Origin: CAWBCI01 sp963787195
GTDB taxonomy: Bacteria; Bacteroidota; Bacteroidia; Bacteroidales; JAGOPY01
Length of the DNA: 64,000 nt
Direction: 5' to 3'
Assembly (NCBI GenBank): GCA_963787195.1
Contig: CAWBCI010000033.1
Span: 1 to 64,000 of the forward strand
Shown: one piece after another, positions 48,109 through 56,386 of the stretch
Layout of the letters: each line of letters starts with the position of its first letter
Position numbering within the stretch: position 1 is the stretch's first letter
Position numbers and translations under genes: made by a program
Notes under the pieces: model-generated
Seen by the model: only the letters and a program-made list of their open reading frames with translations
The model's database searches: none
Told to the model about the DNA's origin: nothing

Positions 48109-49869
48109 ATGAATCCTCTTGCGCGCATGAAATCAATATATCGTCAACTACCTCTTTTATTGTTATTATTTCTTATCCCTGCCGGCCTCTTAGCCCAAAA
48201 GGCTTATCCCACTGACTATTTCAGATCACCTGTGGATTTCAGGATTTTGCTTTCAGGAACTTTCGGTGAACTCAGGGCTAATCATTTTCATTCGGGAATG
48301 GATATCAAAACCCATGGTACAACCGGTGCAAAGGTCTATGCCGTTGCAGATGGCTATGTTTCGAGGATTAAAATGTCGGGTTATGGTTACGGAAAGTCGA
48401 TTTATATCACTCATCCCAATGGATATGTCTCAGTCTATGGACATCTGAGCCGTTTTAATAGAACTATTGGGACATATACAAAAAAGGAACAGTATCGCCT
48501 TGAATCCTATGAAATAGATGTGTTCCCGGAAAAAGATGCACTCCCGGTGAAGAAAGGAGATGTGATTGCCTATAGTGGTAATTCGGGCTCAACTGCCGGA
48601 CCTCACCTGCATTTCGAACTCAGGGATGCCGCGAATCAGGAACCTTTAAACCCGCTGCTTTTCGGATTCGATGTAAAGGATTTTTTTACACCTAAGCTCA
48701 GCTATCTTAAAATCTATCCGGCCGACGAAGCTGCACGTGTAAACGGAGATACCAAAGCGATTCGTTATTCGCTGGAAGGCTGGGGAAAAACATATCGTCT
48801 GGCGGGATCGAATAAGCTTATCAAAGTGCGTGGAAATATATCATTCGGTGTGAGTACTTATGACCTGCTGAACGATTCTAAGAGTAAGAACGGGGTTTAT
48901 ACTATTGAATTGCTGGTGGATTCAGTCCCCGAATTTCTTTGCCGTCTGGATAAATTCTCTTTTGCTGAGTCACGTTATATTAACAGCCTCATCGATTACC
49001 CGGAGTATATAAAAAATCATATCCGGATCGAACGAACGGAAATAGATCCCGGGAATAAATTATCCATTTATCATGATGTGAAAAATAAAGGCGTGGTTTT
49101 CTTTAACGATACCTTAACTCATGAAGTGACCTTTATTGTTAAAGATGTGAAGGGTAATACATCAATTCTGAATTTCCCGGTCAAAGCTGATTATGCAGTA
49201 CCTCTTTCGAAAGTTACAGTGAGCACTCTCGGTGTAGAACCGGATATGTTCCTGTATAATGGCCAAAATCATTTTGAACAGGAAGATGTTATCTTTGACG
49301 CCCCGGCAGGCGCCTTTTATAATTCATTTCATTTCGAATACAGTAAATCGGCAAAACCACGAAATTGCTTGTCAGCTGTGCATCACATCCATAATGAATA
49401 TACCCCCATACAGAATTATTGCAATCTGTCAATTAAACCTGATACTATTCCTAAAGGTTTGGAATCTAAGATGATGCTTGTTATGATCGATGATAAGGGA
49501 ATGCGGCAATATGCAGGTGGTGAATTGGATAAAAATGGTTTTGTGAGTGGAAGGATCAGGGAATTTGGAGACTATTCTGTTTCACTGGATACAGTGCCTC
49601 CCACCATTACCCCGGTTTCACCTCAGTATTTCAAAAATCTGAAGGGACGTTCAGAGATTAAATTTATCATCAAGGATAATCTCTCCGGAATCGGGAATTA
49701 TAAAGCCAGCTTAAACGGAAAATGGCTTTTGTTTGAATATGATCCCAAAAATAATCTCCTCACCTATTTTATTGACGATCATCTGAAAGCAGGCTCTAAT
49801 CCTTTTAGTCTGGAAGTCACTGATAACAAAGGAAATAAATCGGTATATAATACTAAGATGATTTTCTGA
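48109..49869 (+). CDS. M23 family metallopeptidase (LytM-type), periplasmic
   Basis: A 586-residue exported zinc peptidase that probably cleaves peptidoglycan cross-links. A signal segment ends near GLLAQKAYP. The zinc motifs are HFHSGMD (His61 and Asp65) and GPHLHFEL (His166, His168). The N-terminal M23 domain (40-195) is complete. From about 200 to 586 the protein is beta-rich with no known fold; the segment RSEIKFIIKDNLSGIGNY is Ig-like. The initial Met may be at residue 7, since that shortens the charged stretch before the signal. Confidence 0.92.
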   Translation: MNPLARMKSIYRQLPLLLLLFLIPAGLLAQKAYPTDYFRSPVDFRILLSGTFGELRANHFHSGMDIKTHGTTGAKVYAVADGYVSRIKMSGYGYGKSIYITHPNGYVSVYGHLSRFNRTIGTYTKKEQYRLESYEIDVFPEKDALPVKKGDVIAYSGNSGSTAGPHLHFELRDAANQEPLNPLLFGFDVKDFFTPKLSYLKIYPADEAARVNGDTKAIRYSLEGWGKTYRLAGSNKLIKVRGNISFGVSTYDLLNDSKSKNGVYTIELLVDSVPEFLCRLDKFSFAESRYINSLIDYPEYIKNHIRIERTEIDPGNKLSIYHDVKNKGVVFFNDTLTHEVTFIVKDVKGNTSILNFPVKADYAVPLSKVTVSTLGVEPDMFLYNGQNHFEQEDVIFDAPAGAFYNSFHFEYSKSAKPRNCLSAVHHIHNEYTPIQNYCNLSIKPDTIPKGLESKMMLVMIDDKGMRQYAGGELDKNGFVSGRIREFGDYSVSLDTVPPTITPVSPQYFKNLKGRSEIKFIIKDNLSGIGNYKASLNGKWLLFEYDPKNNLLTYFIDDHLKAGSNPFSLEVTDNKGNKSVYNTKMIF

Positions 49870-49964
49870 TATAATCGACAGGCTGAATTTATGGCCAAAT
49901 TTTTCTTATTTTCGCTAAATAATCTGACGGGATAAATCCTGCCTGTCATTCCATATTAAGCATC

Positions 49965-50822
49965 ATGACAAATCTTCCCAGAGATATACAACTTGCAAAA
50001 CTGACAGAAAGAGCCAAAGAACTCAGGTGTATTTATGATGTGAATGAACTGTTGAAGCAGGAAAAACTTTCACTGGAAAGCCTTTTCAGTGAATTGATCC
50101 GCATCATCCCGCATGCATGGCAATTTACAACAGTATGTGAAGTCAGGATTAATTTTGAAGAACAGTTTTATATTTCGGAGGATTATAAAGAAAGTGCCTG
50201 GATGCAAACAGCCGACATAGTGGTTGATAACCATGTTGCAGGGGAAATCAGGATATCTTACCTTCAGAACATTCCGGGAATTGAGCATCCTTTTCTTCCG
50301 GAAGAACAAAAATTGTTGAATACAATTGCCGAAAGACTGGGCCAATATTTTTTTCACAGGGACCTGAAAAACTCCCTGGAATATCTCCGGAAAGAGGGTG
50401 GAGCGAAAGAAGATGAAAAGAAGCAGGTGCTTTTGCCACTTGAAACGGATGAACACTGGAAATGGCGTTATCATATGTGCGAGGAGATCGCCCGTCACCT
50501 TGATCTGGAACGCTTTGGACTGGAAGGTATATACGTCATCGGGAGTACAAAAAATGCCAATGCCGGCCCCGGTAGCGACATCGACCTGCTGGCCCATTTC
50601 AGGGGAACTCCCGAACAGCTTATCGGACTTAAAGCATGGATGGAAGGCTGGGGCCTCGGAATAGCCGAAATCAATTACATGAAAACCGGCTATATTATTA
50701 AAGGAAGCCTGATAGATTTCCATATAGTCACTGATGAAGATATTGCCAATAAAGATAGTTACGCCATGATGATCGGTTCCCTTTACAATTCGGCCAGGCC
50801 TTTGAAAGTCAGAGCAAAATGA
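49965..50822 (+). CDS. Sensor-like domain fused to a nucleotidyltransferase domain
   Basis: A 285-residue cytoplasmic protein. Residues 8-135 resemble the GAF-like input domain found ahead of sensor kinases in many bacteria (ERAKELRCIYDVNELL at the start, ESAWMQTADIVVDNHVAGEI, EEQKLLNTIAERLGQYF). Residues 165-285 carry a polymerase-beta-type nucleotidyltransferase core with GSTKNANAGPGSDIDLL, where Gly193-Ser194 and Asp205/Asp207 are the expected nucleotide and metal residues. The stop codon overlaps the next gene's start by four bases (ATGA), implying translational coupling with the metallophosphoesterase. The target is unknown; minimal nucleotidyltransferases of antitoxin type are one option. 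Confidence 0.8.
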   Translation: MTNLPRDIQLAKLTERAKELRCIYDVNELLKQEKLSLESLFSELIRIIPHAWQFTTVCEVRINFEEQFYISEDYKESAWMQTADIVVDNHVAGEIRISYLQNIPGIEHPFLPEEQKLLNTIAERLGQYFFHRDLKNSLEYLRKEGGAKEDEKKQVLLPLETDEHWKWRYHMCEEIARHLDLERFGLEGIYVIGSTKNANAGPGSDIDLLAHFRGTPEQLIGLKAWMEGWGLGIAEINYMKTGYIIKGSLIDFHIVTDEDIANKDSYAMMIGSLYNSARPLKVRAK

Positions 50823-51670
50823 AAAGAACCCGTTGTTTTTTTGTGACTGATATTCATGGCAAAAACGAACGCTATGAGAAACTTTTCAGTTACATCCTGA
50901 ATAATCCCCCGGATATTGTCTTTTTTGGCGGCGATCTCTTGCCACATAGTCTCAGGAAAACAGATCCTGAGAATTATGTGGAAGATTACCTGGTAAATCA
51001 TTTCCTGCAACTTAAGAAAAAACTGGGAGAACGTTATCCTCAGATATTTCTCATACTGGGAAATGACGATCCCCGGGGCGATGAGATCACTTTTATCGAG
51101 ATGGAAGGGCTGGGCATTTGGAAATACATGCATCAAAGGAAACTGGAATACGGAGGATATAATTTTTATGGTTATGCCTATGTCCCGCCAACTCCCTTCC
51201 GTTATAAAGACTGGGAAAGGTATGACGTGTCCCGCTACGTGGATCCCGGCTGCATCTCCCCGGAAGAAGGTATCCGTACCATTGATACGGGCGAGGATAT
51301 CACTTATGCGACTATGCAGAAGGACCTGAAAGTACTTGCGGGGGACGATCCTATGGAAAAGGCTGTATTTCTTTTCCATTCCCCACCCTATAAAACATTT
51401 CTGGACCGGGCTGCCCTTGACGGTGTGATAGTGGAACATGTGCCAATGGATGTGAACGTCGGGAGTATAGCTATCATGCGCTTTATTGAAGAAAAACAAC
51501 CCTTGCTGACCATGCACGGGCATATCCATGAATCTTCCCGGCTTACCGGACAATGGAGGCAATCATTTAACAGGACACAGGCCTTCAATGCCGCCTGGGA
51601 CGGGCCTGAACTTGCACTCATCGACTTTTGCCTTGAAGATCTGCCGCATGCTGTTCGTATCTTGTTGTAA
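50819..51670 (+). CDS. Metallophosphoesterase family protein
   Basis: A 283-residue calcineurin-like phosphoesterase. The dimetal motifs are TDIHGKNERYEKL (Asp11, His13), FFGGDLLPH, LGNDDP, FHSPP, and the late MHGHIHES, in the expected order. The substrate is unknown. Its start lies within the end of the nucleotidyltransferase gene (ATG at 50819 against stop at 50820), so the two are likely made together and may act on the same nucleotide modification. Confidence 0.93.
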   Translation: MKRTRCFFVTDIHGKNERYEKLFSYILNNPPDIVFFGGDLLPHSLRKTDPENYVEDYLVNHFLQLKKKLGERYPQIFLILGNDDPRGDEITFIEMEGLGIWKYMHQRKLEYGGYNFYGYAYVPPTPFRYKDWERYDVSRYVDPGCISPEEGIRTIDTGEDITYATMQKDLKVLAGDDPMEKAVFLFHSPPYKTFLDRAALDGVIVEHVPMDVNVGSIAIMRFIEEKQPLLTMHGHIHESSRLTGQWRQSFNRTQAFNAAWDGPELALIDFCLEDLPHAVRILL

Positions 51671-51720
51671 AACATTTGAATTCCCCATATTATATAACTT
51701 TCAGTCCTTGTAAAATTTTC

Positions 51721-51728
51721 TAATTTTG
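51721..51728 (+). promoter_or_regulatory. -7 box (TAATTTTG) directly upstream of guaA
   Basis: An exact match to TAnnTTTG, ending 5 bp before the guaA ATG, so transcription may begin at the start codon. A -33 TTTG is only partly matched (CTTTC near 51698). Confidence 0.45.
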
Positions 51729-51733
51729 CGCCT

Positions 51734-53263
51734 ATGGAAGAAACGATCATCATACTTGATTTTGGCTCCCAATATACTCAGTTGATTGCACGCCGTGTAA
51801 GGGAACTGAATGTTTACAGTGAGATATACCCTTTCAATAAAGTCCCTGAAATTACATCACGGGTTAAAGGCGTGATACTTTCCGGATCTCCTTTTTCGGT
51901 TCGTGACCAGGGCGCCCCGATTCCGGATCTGAGTAAGATAAGGGGAAAAGTCCCGGTTCTGGGGGTTTGCTACGGGGCCCAGTACTTTGCACAAAGCGAC
52001 GGCGGAGAAGTACTGCCCTCAGGCATAAGGGAATACGGCCGGGCCAATCTTTCATTTATAGATACTTCTTCCAGGCTGATGAAAGATATGTCCCCCGGCA
52101 GCCAGGTTTGGATGTCGCATGGCGATACTATCCTGAAAGTTCCTGAAAATTACCGGATCATTAGTAGCACGCATGATGTTGAAGTGGCCGGATTTAGGGT
52201 AGAAGGAGAGGAAACTTACGGGATACAATTTCACCCTGAAGTATATCATTCCACAGAAGGCATAAAGCTTTTAAAAAATTTCGTGGTGGATATCTGCGCT
52301 TGCAGCCAGTCGTGGACTCCCGATTCTTTTATTGAAGCTACTATAGAGGAGCTTAAAAAACAATTAGGGAATGATAAAGTGGTCCTCGGATTATCCGGTG
52401 GAGTGGATTCATCGGTGGCGGCAGTTTTATTGGATAAGGCCATAGGATCGAACCTTCACTGTATTTTCGTGGATAATGGTTTGTTGAGAAAGAATGAATT
52501 CCAGGATGTACTCGATTCATATCAGCATATGGGTTTGAATGTAAAAGGTATTGATGCCCGGCAGAGATTTTATACCGATTTGGCCGGTGTGACTGAGCCG
52601 GAGAAGAAGAGAAAAATAATCGGGAATAATTTTATTGAAGTATTTGACGAAGAAGCCCATAAGATCCAGGAAGTAAAATGGCTGGCCCAGGGTACTATCT
52701 ATCCAGACCGGATCGAATCGGCCTCGGTGAAAGGCCCTTCAGCAACTATAAAATCCCATCATAATGTGGGTGGATTGCCGGATTATATGAAGTTAAAGGT
52801 TGTGGAGCCTTTGAATTCGCTTTTTAAAGATGAGGTCAGAAGAATAGGTGAGGCTCTCGGAATGAAAAAGGAACTTCTTTACAGGCATCCTTTCCCGGGA
52901 CCGGGATTAGGGGTTAGAATATTGGGTGAGGTTACGGCCGAGCGGGTCCGTATATTACAGGAAGTGGATCATATTTTTATTGAAGGACTGAAGAAGAATA
53001 ATTTATATGACGATGTCTGGCAGGCATTGGCCGTCCTCTTGCCGGTAAATTCTGTAGGAGTGATGGGAGATGAGCGGACTTATGAAAATGCCGTGGTGCT
53101 TAGGGCAGTTGGTTCAACCGATGGAATGACAGCCGACTGGTCGCATCTTCCCTATGAATTTCTTTCGAAAGTATCCAACGATATCATCAACAAGGTAAAA
53201 GGCGTGAACAGGGTGGTATATGATATCAGTTCAAAACCTCCGGCAACCATTGAATGGGAGTAA
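51734..53263 (+). CDS. guaA: GMP synthase (glutamine-hydrolysing)
   Basis: Converts XMP to GMP using ATP and the ammonia from glutamine; it acts in the cytoplasm in purine synthesis. Domains are in the normal order. The N-terminal glutamine amidotransferase has the nucleophile in GVCYGAQYFA and the conserved HGDT and QFHPEVYHS segments. The PP-loop ATPase follows with GLSGGVDSSVAA, and then the dimerisation domain (RHPFPGPGLGVRIL, IEWE terminus). The 509-residue length is normal. It precedes the LysM/PBP1 protein gene by only 30 bp, so co-transcription is likely, but no functional link is evident. Confidence 0.97.
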   Translation: MEETIIILDFGSQYTQLIARRVRELNVYSEIYPFNKVPEITSRVKGVILSGSPFSVRDQGAPIPDLSKIRGKVPVLGVCYGAQYFAQSDGGEVLPSGIREYGRANLSFIDTSSRLMKDMSPGSQVWMSHGDTILKVPENYRIISSTHDVEVAGFRVEGEETYGIQFHPEVYHSTEGIKLLKNFVVDICACSQSWTPDSFIEATIEELKKQLGNDKVVLGLSGGVDSSVAAVLLDKAIGSNLHCIFVDNGLLRKNEFQDVLDSYQHMGLNVKGIDARQRFYTDLAGVTEPEKKRKIIGNNFIEVFDEEAHKIQEVKWLAQGTIYPDRIESASVKGPSATIKSHHNVGGLPDYMKLKVVEPLNSLFKDEVRRIGEALGMKKELLYRHPFPGPGLGVRILGEVTAERVRILQEVDHIFIEGLKKNNLYDDVWQALAVLLPVNSVGVMGDERTYENAVVLRAVGSTDGMTADWSHLPYEFLSKVSNDIINKVKGVNRVVYDISSKPPATIEWE

Positions 53264-53293
53264 TATTCCGGACTAAAAACCGTTAATTCATTA

Positions 53294-55516
53294 ATGAAAA
53301 AACCGAGCCATATCAAATCAAAACACATTTTTAGTATCCTGGCAGTTTTTATCCTGATGATACTGACCAGTGGGAGTATTTTCGCTCAGGTAGAAGTTGA
53401 GAAATCGAGCAATACAGAGATTATCAACGGCAAGGAATATTACATCCACCAGGTGGAGGCCGGACAAACTCTCTATTCGATCTCGAAAGCTTATGGTATA
53501 AGCGTTGAGGATATCCTCTTCGAAAACCCTGAAGCCAAAGAGGGGCTGCAGATTGATCAGCAACTGAAGATCCCACTTGTAAGCCGGGGGCAAAAAATCA
53601 ATGAAGACCTGAAGGAAGGCAGGATAAATTATATTTTCCATGTCGTCAAAGCCGGGCAGACACTTACTTCCATTGCCTCCATCTATTCGGTGAGCGTGGA
53701 GGACCTGAATAAACTCAATCCGGAAGTTAAGGGCTCGCTCAAAGTTGGACAATATCTTAAAATCCCCTTACAGGAAAGTAAGGAAGTTAAAGAAAAAGAT
53801 AAAGAAAAGGAAGAGACTAAAACCGTGATGATACGGCATAAGGTAAAACCCATGGAAACCTGGTACAGCCTCTCTAAAGAATATAATGTCACAGTTGCCG
53901 AGCTTCGGAAAGCCAACCCTGGGCTTGCCTATCCTAAAGTTGGTGAATTGGTAAATGTCCCCTCTGAAATTAATCAGACAGAAGGGCAAAAGCCCCTCCG
54001 GCCTGATACCCTCATACATTTTGTGAAGCCGGGAGAAACCATCTATACCATTGCAAGGAATAATGGTGTGAGCCTCGATAGTATATTTAAACTGAATCCC
54101 GGTCTTAGAACTGTCATACATCCAGGCGATGAAATAAAACTGCCGCCCGTTTCACCTGAGACAAGTTTTATCCGGCACAGGGTGACAGAGCGCAGAAGCA
54201 ATCTTAAGAAAGTAGCTGAATTATACAAGGTGCCTCTGAAGAAAGTGGAAGACATGAATCCGCAAATATCCAGAAGGGTAGTTGAAAACCAGATTGTTAA
54301 GATACCAGTGGATGAGAAGATACTTCCCGAACAGGATCAGATCGTACTTATGCCGGAACTGGAAAAAGAAAAACTTGCAAAAGAAGGGCAGGAATTGGCT
54401 GAGTCTACCTTTGAGAATATTCACCAGACCTACAACGTGGCGCTGATGTTGCCATTATCTCTTGAAGATGTTCCTGCTATCGATACCCTGTCGGATGCTA
54501 CTCCTTCCCAATTGCTCCAAAGTACTCCTTTCAGGTTCATACAATTCTACCAGGGTTTCCTGATGGCTGCTGATTCATTGAAAAAACTCGGACTAAGCCT
54601 GGATCTTCATGTATATGATATCGACCAGGATATCTCTAAAACCATTAAAACACTTAAACTGGATGAGATGAATAGGATGGACCTGATCATTGGCCCTATC
54701 TATCGTAATAGTTTTGCTTATGTTGCGAATTATGCTCGCATCCTGGGAATCCCTATAGTTAACCCCCTCAGTCAAAAAATCGAGACCCTGATTCAGAACC
54801 CCTTCATCTTTAAAGTAATGCCTTCAAGAGCAGCCCAGGCTGATGAATTGGCAGCCCTTGTGAACCGTGATTTCCGCTATGATAACATAATCCTGGTATA
54901 TCCAAACCGGTACCAGGACCAGAATGCCCTGAATAATATAAGGGCAAAACTTATGGATACACTTGGAAGTCGACATGAAATATATAATGTTGCCTATGAT
55001 TCCGATAGTCTGGCCGGTATCCTGAGACATACATCAGTTCTGAAAAACAACCTGATTATTGTTTATTCCGAAACAGAGGCCCTCTCGGTAGACCTCATGG
55101 CCCGCCTGAATGATCTGAGGGATTCCCTGAAAATGACATTGATCGGTATTCCTGAATGGGAAAAGTTTGAACATCTTGAAAATGACTACCTGATGAACCT
55201 TCATACCATACTTTTTTCATCATCTTTCATAAATTATAACGATACCATAGTGAAACGTTTCATTTTGGATTTCAGGGAAAAATATCTGGCTGAACCTTTG
55301 GAATACGCATACAGCGGTTACGATATGGGCACTTATTTCCTGACTGCCTTGATGCGATACGGCAGGGATTTTGAACATTTTACCGACCAAATGAACAAGC
55401 CGCTTTTAAATACCCGCTTTATATTCCGCAAATTGCCGGGAGGTGGCTATGAAAATACTTACTGGAATATTTACCGAATTGATAATTATCAACTTATTCC
55501 CATAATTGTCGAGTAA
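53294..55516 (+). CDS. LysM-repeat protein with C-terminal PBP1-like substrate-binding domain
   Basis: A 740-residue exported protein with a signal near GSIFAQVEV. It has five LysM-type repeats in residues 50-330 (motifs of the type HQVEAGQTLYSISKAYG, HVVKAGQTLTSIASIYS, HKVKPMETWYSLSKEYN, HFVKPGETIYTIARNNG, and a degenerate RRSNLKKVAELYKV), separated by Asn-Pro turns and Lys/Glu linkers. The region 370-740 reads as a type I periplasmic-binding-protein fold (TYNVALMLPLSLEDVP, LGIPIVNPLSQ, YAYSGYDMGTYFLTAL). Such LysM plus PBP1 proteins are widespread in Bacteroidota; the peptidoglycan-anchoring role is inferred. It lies between guaA and a lipoprotein. Confidence 0.88.
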   Translation: MKKPSHIKSKHIFSILAVFILMILTSGSIFAQVEVEKSSNTEIINGKEYYIHQVEAGQTLYSISKAYGISVEDILFENPEAKEGLQIDQQLKIPLVSRGQKINEDLKEGRINYIFHVVKAGQTLTSIASIYSVSVEDLNKLNPEVKGSLKVGQYLKIPLQESKEVKEKDKEKEETKTVMIRHKVKPMETWYSLSKEYNVTVAELRKANPGLAYPKVGELVNVPSEINQTEGQKPLRPDTLIHFVKPGETIYTIARNNGVSLDSIFKLNPGLRTVIHPGDEIKLPPVSPETSFIRHRVTERRSNLKKVAELYKVPLKKVEDMNPQISRRVVENQIVKIPVDEKILPEQDQIVLMPELEKEKLAKEGQELAESTFENIHQTYNVALMLPLSLEDVPAIDTLSDATPSQLLQSTPFRFIQFYQGFLMAADSLKKLGLSLDLHVYDIDQDISKTIKTLKLDEMNRMDLIIGPIYRNSFAYVANYARILGIPIVNPLSQKIETLIQNPFIFKVMPSRAAQADELAALVNRDFRYDNIILVYPNRYQDQNALNNIRAKLMDTLGSRHEIYNVAYDSDSLAGILRHTSVLKNNLIIVYSETEALSVDLMARLNDLRDSLKMTLIGIPEWEKFEHLENDYLMNLHTILFSSSFINYNDTIVKRFILDFREKYLAEPLEYAYSGYDMGTYFLTALMRYGRDFEHFTDQMNKPLLNTRFIFRKLPGGGYENTYWNIYRIDNYQLIPIIVE

Positions 55517-55532
55517 ACTGGATTTTATTTAG

Positions 55533-56213
55533 ATGTTAGTAATCCGAAGAATATTGTTTTTCTCTCTGGCACTGACTTTACTGATCATGCTGGGGGCCTG
55601 TTCACATGTTCAGAAGGAAAGCTGGCCGGACGGAAAGCTGAAAAGCCAGATTCCTTATAACAGGCAGGGAAAAATTGAAGGTGAAGCTACCTGGTGGTAC
55701 GAAAACGGCAATAAGATGCTGCAGGCTGCTTACCTTAACGATACACTGAACGGAATTTCAATGCGCTACCACCCGAATGGCATAAAGCAAAGCCAGGAGA
55801 ACTATGTGATGGGAAAACTAAACGGACCGAGTACGGAATGGGATGCCAGGGGTAATCTGGTCACCCGGGAGAATTATGTCAACGACACCCTTGAAGGAGA
55901 AGTAACACAATGGTATGATAGTGGAAAACGGCAGGTGGAAGGGCATTACCTTCATGGGAAATTTGAAGGGCGATGGTTGTATTTTGACCAGCTCGAAAAC
56001 CTTATAGGTGAAGGAATTTTCAGACAGGGTAACGGTAGCATCCGCTCATGGAACGATGAGGGTAAAGTGATCAGGACTGCCGAATATAAGGACAATGAAA
56101 AGAACGGAAAAGAAATCTGGTATGATAACAAAGGCAATAAAATCAAGGAAATCATATATGAGCATGGCGAACAGCTTAGTGAGCAGGATTTTCCCGGAGA
56201 TTCCTTGCCCTGA
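55533..56213 (+). CDS. YwqK-type antitoxin-like repeat lipoprotein (MORN-like)
   Basis: A 226-residue lipoprotein with a lipobox LGAC (Cys23). The mature part is a chain of MORN-like repeats of about 20 to 24 residues (GKIEGEATWWYENGNKM, GKLNGPSTEWDARGN, GKFEGRWLYFDQLEN, NGKEIWYDNKGNKIK). The YwqK family is named as an antitoxin, but a cognate toxin is not seen here. It follows the LysM/PBP1 gene by 16 bp and is probably co-transcribed with it. The role is likely structural at the envelope (inference). Confidence 0.85.
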   Translation: MLVIRRILFFSLALTLLIMLGACSHVQKESWPDGKLKSQIPYNRQGKIEGEATWWYENGNKMLQAAYLNDTLNGISMRYHPNGIKQSQENYVMGKLNGPSTEWDARGNLVTRENYVNDTLEGEVTQWYDSGKRQVEGHYLHGKFEGRWLYFDQLENLIGEGIFRQGNGSIRSWNDEGKVIRTAEYKDNEKNGKEIWYDNKGNKIKEIIYEHGEQLSEQDFPGDSLP

Positions 56214-56318
56214 TCCTCATCACAATATCCTGAAAATCAATTTAAGTAAAGTAGACATATTCTTTCCTTCTCCCAAAAAAAAATTCTGATAATTTTTATT
56301 CTGCTATCCAAATAACAT

Positions 56319-56326
56319 TACCTTTG
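56319..56326 (+). promoter_or_regulatory. -7 box (TACCTTTG) of the gdhA promoter
   Basis: An exact match to TAnnTTTG. Transcription would start near 56333, giving a leader of about 54 nt. A -33 TTTG is not clearly seen (a T-run at 56292-56300 lies near the expected place). Confidence 0.5.
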
Positions 56327-56328
56327 CC

Positions 56329-56361
56329 CTGTTAATTAATTAACAGTGTTAAAATTTAACA
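56329..56361. promoter_or_regulatory. Two adjacent palindromes in the gdhA leader, candidate operator
   Basis: The 18-bp perfect palindrome CTGTTAATTAATTAACAG (56329-56346) is followed directly by the 15-bp TGTTAAAATTTAACA (56347-56361), symmetric around its central A. Both have TGTTAA...TTAACA arms. They overlap the likely transcription start, a normal place for a repressor. The regulator is not identified. Confidence 0.5.
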
Positions 56362-56386
56362 GAACAATTTAATAAAACATCAGGTT

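Noticed and set aside
50070..50723. Minus-strand frame of 217 codons opposite the nucleotidyltransferase gene
   Set aside because: The plus-strand protein has conserved motifs; the antisense frame has none.
55533..56213. YwqK-like lipoprotein as part of a toxin-antitoxin pair
   Set aside because: No toxin-like gene is adjacent; the family name is historical and the neighbours are envelope and metabolic genes.
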